Assembly (NCBI GenBank): GCA_910578085.1
Contig: CAJTPM010000037.1
Span: 1-32,941, forward strand
DNA length: 32,941 bases
Source: an uncultured Lachnospiraceae bacterium
GTDB lineage: Bacteria > Bacillota > Clostridia > Lachnospirales > Lachnospiraceae
Reading direction: 5' to 3'
Shown here: positions 29,837-32,941 of the stretch, in pieces
Layout: every line of letters begins with the position of its first letter
Numbering within the stretch: the stretch's first letter is position 1
Position numbers and translations under genes: made by a program
Notes under the pieces: generated by a model
The model's input: only the letters and a program-made list of their open reading frames with translations
Database searches by the model: none
Told to the model about the DNA's origin: nothing

Positions 29837-31345
29837 TTACTTGACCAGCGAGGCTATCACTTTGGCAAATTCGGAAATATCCCCCTCCACGCTGGCCTTT
29901 TCCAACGCTTTCATATATTCTTTTCTACGCTCCACCGGAACAACCGTCCAGTTATAGCCTCCAGACGCAAGCATGGCGTTCAAGACGAACCGTCCCATTC
30001 TCCCGTTCCCGTCCATATAGGGGTGAATATACACGAAAAAGAAGTGTCCCAGGACAGCCCTTACCGCCGGGTGCGGCTCATTCTTCAAGAGATCGAAAAG
30101 GACGGGCATAGCGTCCCTGACCGCTTTCGGGTTCAACGGGATATGTTGCGATCCCCGTATATAGACCTGCCCGGTACGATAACCCACAAGATCCTCCCTT
30201 TGCAAGATCCCCACCGTAACGAACGGCATCCACATCTGCATATACCAGAGGGGATGATCCGCCCTTACCGCTTCCCCTGCGTTCTTTCCTTTCAGTATAT
30301 CGGAGATCGTCCCCCTGACAGCCTGGAACGCCTGGTAATACCCACGTGCCACCAGTGCGTTTTTATGCTCCTTATCTTCTTCCTCCGGCTTCCAGTTCCC
30401 GACACGCACTTTCTCGATCAGTTCCGGGGAAACCCTATATCCCTCGATCGAGAGAGAATGATAAGCGTCCTCCGAATACTTTTCATCGACGGATCTCAAA
30501 TACCCCTCCACGTCATCAATCTTTCCAGGGGCTTCGGGAAACAGTTCTACAACCTTATCCCTCATGTTCTCCCACATCAGGCGCAAGCGTGTGACGTAAG
30601 GCGACACCTCATAAACAAGGGGCGTTCGTGGCTGATCCTCGAACGGATCTTCTTCTCTCACGTCATACCCGAACCCCCGCATCGTGGAAACGATGCTGTC
30701 GGCGATTTCGCTGTTCCCGATGTTCCGGAACGCCCCGGCTATTCTTCCGGCACGAAGCGAAGCCCCGTTTTTCGTCAGTACCTTTAATATATCGGCAGCG
30801 TCCCGTATCATGGCCAGGCAGGTGCGGGCTGCGATCTTCTCCACTTGGAAATATCTCGGCGTGGCATATACCAGGGCTTCGGCAAGCGGATAGAGATTAA
30901 GGCCGTATTCCGGCTCTTTATATACCTGATCCGGAATCTCGCTTTGAAACACCAAAAGCGAGGTATCATACATCAGCTTTTGCGTGTTGTTATGGCCTTT
31001 CGGCGACTTGATAACCACCTGCACGGGCACGGTCGTTTTCCCCGAATACAGATCCAGCGACTGGTCGGCCGTCAAACACCACCGTTCCCCCAGCCGGACG
31101 GCCGCATATTTCGCAATAAAATACCAGAATGAGGTGTACCAGACCGTCGTATCCCCCTCTGTTCCCGGCCTGGCCGCAATATACCAGCCTTTCATTACTT
31201 CCTGCAACCAGCCGTTATCCAACAGCCGGGTTAAATGCGTCCTCCCTATCTCGGCCGTCCCTTGTAGAACGACACAGCGGTCTTTCTCCTGGAGCTTTCT
31301 TAATTCCTCCAGTGAAGCCACCATTTTCTCCGCCATTGTTGCCAT
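29837..31345 (-). CDS. AbiEi-like winged helix fused to a Fic AMP-transferase
   Basis: 502 residues from ATG 31345; an in-frame ATG at 31432 would add 29 residues over a repeated operator. Residues about 1-140 resemble the AbiEi antitoxin type: CVVLQGTAEIGRTHLTRLLDNGWLQEVMKGWY, then a ligand domain with WCLTADQSLDLYSGKTTVPVQVVIKSPKG. The C-terminal half is a Fic domain with catalytic motif HPYMDGNGRMGR at about 441-452 and, ahead of it, SLSIEG (about 297-302), the inhibitory S/TxxxE(G/N) motif, so activity is self-restrained. Fic enzymes transfer AMP from ATP to proteins. A sensor-regulator fused to a Fic effector suggests toxin-antitoxin or defence function. The target is unknown. Confidence 0.85.
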   Translation of the reverse strand: MATMAEKMVASLEELRKLQEKDRCVVLQGTAEIGRTHLTRLLDNGWLQEVMKGWYIAARPGTEGDTTVWYTSFWYFIAKYAAVRLGERWCLTADQSLDLYSGKTTVPVQVVIKSPKGHNNTQKLMYDTSLLVFQSEIPDQVYKEPEYGLNLYPLAEALVYATPRYFQVEKIAARTCLAMIRDAADILKVLTKNGASLRAGRIAGAFRNIGNSEIADSIVSTMRGFGYDVREEDPFEDQPRTPLVYEVSPYVTRLRLMWENMRDKVVELFPEAPGKIDDVEGYLRSVDEKYSEDAYHSLSIEGYRVSPELIEKVRVGNWKPEEEDKEHKNALVARGYYQAFQAVRGTISDILKGKNAGEAVRADHPLWYMQMWMPFVTVGILQREDLVGYRTGQVYIRGSQHIPLNPKAVRDAMPVLFDLLKNEPHPAVRAVLGHFFFVYIHPYMDGNGRMGRFVLNAMLASGGYNWTVVPVERRKEYMKALEKASVEGDISEFAKVIASLVK

Positions 31346-31378
31346 ACTACCGTTTTTATTTAGATTCTGATTATTTTC

Positions 31379-31443
31379 GTGCAAATACTCGTTTTTAGAC
31401 ATGTGCAAATACTCGTTTTTAATTTCGCGCATTTACTCGTATT
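31379..31443 (-). promoter_or_regulatory. Three 24-bp-period direct repeats at the Fic gene start
   Basis: GTGCAAATACTCGTTTTTA occurs exactly at 31379-31397 and 31403-31421. A diverged third copy GCGCATTTACTCGTATT is at 31427-31443. A -7 box TATTTTTG (minus strand, 31449-31456) lies directly upstream. These are likely operators for the AbiEi-like domain. The period is 8 codons, so if translated from 31432 they would give a KNEYLH repeat. Confidence 0.75.
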
Positions 31444-31474
31444 TGTTGCAAAAATACAATATTTGTTCCGATAA

Positions 31475-32113
31475 TCAGCTATTAATGAAGTCTTTTTTTA
31501 CTTGTTGTATCGTCGAAACGGCTTTTCCCGTGAGCTTCGCCACGTTCCGGATCGAGTAGCCTTTCTTTAACAAGGCGATCGCCTCCCGGTATTCCTCTTT
31601 CCTCTGCTCGGCCGTTTTCCGGCTTCCCGGCTTCCGTCCCAGCCTGCCCCCTTTCTGGATGTACAACTCCCGTCCGCTATTAAGGCGGTCGATGATCCCC
31701 TGGCGTTCGATTGCGGCCAGTTCCCCCAATAGGGTAGTAATCAGAGAGGACAAGGGGTTTACCGTCTTGTCCGACCGTAATGTTTCCAGGTTCAGGTTTT
31801 GGATATACACGCATATTTTATGCGTGTGCAGCGTATCGAGTGCCTTTAGGATCTCCAGGGTGGAACGCCCCAGGCGTGAGATCTCGGTCAACAACAACAT
31901 ATCCACCCGGTTCTGCGGATCTGTGCAGTATTCCAGGCAACGGCTTAAAACCGGGCGTTCGATATTGGCCTTTCGTCCGCTTATCTTTTCCTCAAAGACC
32001 GCTGTCACCTCGTACCCCCGTCCGGCTGCGAACCTCTCCAGATCGACAACCTGCCGTTCGGTCGATTGCCTGGCCGACTGCGAGCTTACACGTGAATAGA
32101 TAACCACATTCAT
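31475..32113 (-). CDS. Serine recombinase (resolvase/invertase family)
   Basis: 212 residues. The catalytic domain begins VVIYSRVSSQSARQS with Ser10 in RVSS, followed by ISGRKANIERPVLSR and LLLTEISRLGRSTLEILKAL, both standard motifs, then the long E helix (SSLITTLLGELAAIERQGIIDRLNSG). A C-terminal helix-turn-helix (EAIALLKKGYSIRNVAKLTGKAVSTIQQVKKDF) binds the site. Size is that of small resolvases, which separate plasmid dimers or invert DNA. Its start overlaps the Abi gene by 4 bp, so the two are translated together. No recombination site was identified with confidence. Confidence 0.92.
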   Translation of the reverse strand: MNVVIYSRVSSQSARQSTERQVVDLERFAAGRGYEVTAVFEEKISGRKANIERPVLSRCLEYCTDPQNRVDMLLLTEISRLGRSTLEILKALDTLHTHKICVYIQNLNLETLRSDKTVNPLSSLITTLLGELAAIERQGIIDRLNSGRELYIQKGGRLGRKPGSRKTAEQRKEEYREAIALLKKGYSIRNVAKLTGKAVSTIQQVKKDFINS

Positions 32114-32826
32114 CCCTTTTGCTTTTGCTCTTCCTTATCTATTGTTTTAATCACCTTATCCACCTCTTTCAAGGACGGCATTATTTCCGGATCTATCCAA
32201 GAAAGAAATTTGCTAATTAACCTATACATTTCCCTTACATAAGAAAAATCACATTTTTTATTTACAAAGCAAATAGGCTCATTATGATTAATGCGATTCC
32301 TCAATTCACGAACTTGTGTGATAACATCATTGACTTGTTTCCGTCCATATCCGGAAGGCAGTTTCTTAAATATGGTACAAGGGACACCGGATAATAGTAT
32401 ATAATGATGAACCTCATAAAAACTGTTCCAGAAGCCCAAGGTCTGTTCCGCTATAACCCTCCCTGCTGTAATCCTCGCGCCACGATCGGAAATTTTCTTT
32501 TCAGCTTTTTGCACTTCCGTCAGCAAGTATCTATTGGTTACTTGCTTCTTTGTACGCTTATTCGTGTGCGTCAAGGAAGAAGCTACCATAAACCCGTTTT
32601 TCTGATTTATGATCCAGTTCCCGTCCGAAAAATGATGCGCCAGGGCATAATGTAACTGATTCCGCAAGATAACTTCAAAGGAAGAAAGTAGCGGATGAAA
32701 AGCCTGCGCTATCTTCATATTGGCAAAATAAAGCATTACCGCCTTATTTTTATCTCCACTTGTAGCCCGATAATACTTAGCCACACGTGAATTTGAATAT
32801 AACCTAACTATTTTTTTATATTTCAT
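32110..32826 (-). CDS. Abi_2 (AbiF/AbiD-like) HEPN abortive-infection protein
   Basis: 238 residues. The sequence follows the Abi_2 family: an early YYRATSGDKNKAVMLYFANMKIAQAF and SFEVILRNQLHYALAHHF, then QTLGFWNSFYEV and the HEPN ribonuclease motif LRNRINHNEP, with Arg176 and His181 (R-x4-H). Such proteins are toxic RNases in abortive infection. It is first in an operon with the serine recombinase. A small structured RNA is transcribed divergently from just upstream (promoter 32829-32859). Conserved RNAs next to abiF genes have been described, so the pair may be an RNA-controlled toxin. Family assignment is good; the RNA link is inference. Confidence 0.82.
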   Translation of the reverse strand: MKYKKIVRLYSNSRVAKYYRATSGDKNKAVMLYFANMKIAQAFHPLLSSFEVILRNQLHYALAHHFSDGNWIINQKNGFMVASSLTHTNKRTKKQVTNRYLLTEVQKAEKKISDRGARITAGRVIAEQTLGFWNSFYEVHHYILLSGVPCTIFKKLPSGYGRKQVNDVITQVRELRNRINHNEPICFVNKKCDFSYVREMYRLISKFLSWIDPEIMPSLKEVDKVIKTIDKEEQKQKG

Positions 32827-32828
32827 TT

Positions 32829-32859
32829 TTTGGTATTTGGAATAAGATTACTATCTTTG
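32829..32859 (+). promoter_or_regulatory. Promoter of the junction small RNA
   Basis: TTTG (32829-32832), a 19-nt spacer and TATCTTTG (32852-32859) match the consensus exactly. It begins 3 bp beyond the Abi start codon, pointing away from that gene. Confidence 0.82.
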
Positions 32860-32865
32860 CATTGT

Positions 32866-32941
32866 AATGCTTGGTAAAGCCTCTGTTATCAAAACACGTA
32901 ACCAAGTTAAGGATATACCCGTTCATCAAGAACGGGTTTTT
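32866..32941 (+). ncRNA. Small structured RNA divergent from the Abi gene
   Basis: About 75 nt from the predicted start to the terminator, crossing the circle junction. CTTGGT (32870-32875) pairs with ACCAAG (32901-32906). The terminator stem ACCCGTTC/GAACGGGT follows at 32917-32937, then a T-run. No reading frame is present. Its position beside an AbiF-like HEPN gene recalls the abiF RNA motif. It may neutralise or guide the RNase, or control its mRNA by antisense pairing of the leader. Confidence 0.68.

Noticed and set aside
31400..31432. Upstream starts (31432 or 31402) for the AbiEi-Fic gene
   Set aside because: They would translate the direct-repeat operator and leave only about 10 nt of leader after the predicted transcription start. 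The ATG at 31345 has an A-rich context. Not fully excluded.
1..32941. Integrative conjugative element rather than a plasmid
   Set aside because: The tra genes resemble those of CTnDOT-type elements, but there is no tyrosine integrase or excision gene. Rep, iterons, ParA and the exact end overlap indicate an autonomous circle. The serine recombinase is resolvase-sized.
1..32941. tRNA, rRNA, insertion sequence or antibiotic-resistance gene
   Set aside because: None was recognised on either strand. No transposase-like protein or paired terminal repeats around a gene were seen.

Overview
The window is a complete circular plasmid from a Bacteroidales bacterium (Bacteroides, Parabacteroides or a relative). 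The first 55 bases are repeated exactly as the last 55, the usual mark of a circle opened at an arbitrary point, so the molecule is about 32,886 bp. Evidence for the host: many promoters fit the Bacteroidetes consensus (TTTG, about 19 nt, TAnnTTTG), Shine-Dalgarno sites are absent, and the conjugation genes are of the Bacteroides TraE-TraO type. No rRNA, tRNA, CRISPR array, integrase or insertion sequence was seen.

Layout in window coordinates. 40-1572: a small unknown gene and a ParA plus small ribbon-helix-helix partition pair behind tandem octamers. 1761-5111 (minus): a plasmid-borne fimbrial trio (fimbrillin, DUF5119 lipoprotein, OmpA-like/DUF3575 protein) whose first gene begins next to a (GT)10 tract. 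5183-8620: accessory zone with a long self-complementary RNA-like element, two sister winged-helix proteins, a lipoprotein, a PepSY-like periplasmic protein and several duplicated noncoding elements. 8621-18085 (minus): type IV secretion operon TraE-F-G-(DUF4141)-J-K-M-N, M23 peptidase, XRE regulator, TraQ-like, TraO, lipoprotein. 18349-22640 (minus): VirD4-type coupling protein, MobB-like HUH relaxase and BfmA/BtgA-like accessory protein, with a candidate oriT upstream. 23257-24463: iterons and the Rep initiator, followed by a structured small RNA. 24739-28397: SprT-like protease, a possible winged-helix protein, two unknown genes and ArdC antirestriction. 28550-29400: a noncoding region with a roughly 260-nt imperfect palindrome and a tiny transcript. 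29416-32826 (minus): defence-like block with an AbiEi-Fic fusion, a small partner, a serine recombinase and a HEPN Abi_2 protein. A small structured RNA diverges from the Abi gene across the circle junction.

Together these describe a self-transmissible plasmid: iteron replication, ParA partition, a complete Bacteroidales mating apparatus, antirestriction for establishment, and fimbriae plus abortive-infection or toxin-like genes as cargo. The most notable unexplained signals are (1) the small RNA beside the HEPN Abi gene, (2) the 169-nt hairpin behind its own promoter, (3) TTAGTATT octamers recurring in at least seven intergenic regions, which could bind the partition protein plasmid-wide, (4) the long palindrome upstream of ardC and (5) the dinucleotide tract at the start of the fimbrial operon.
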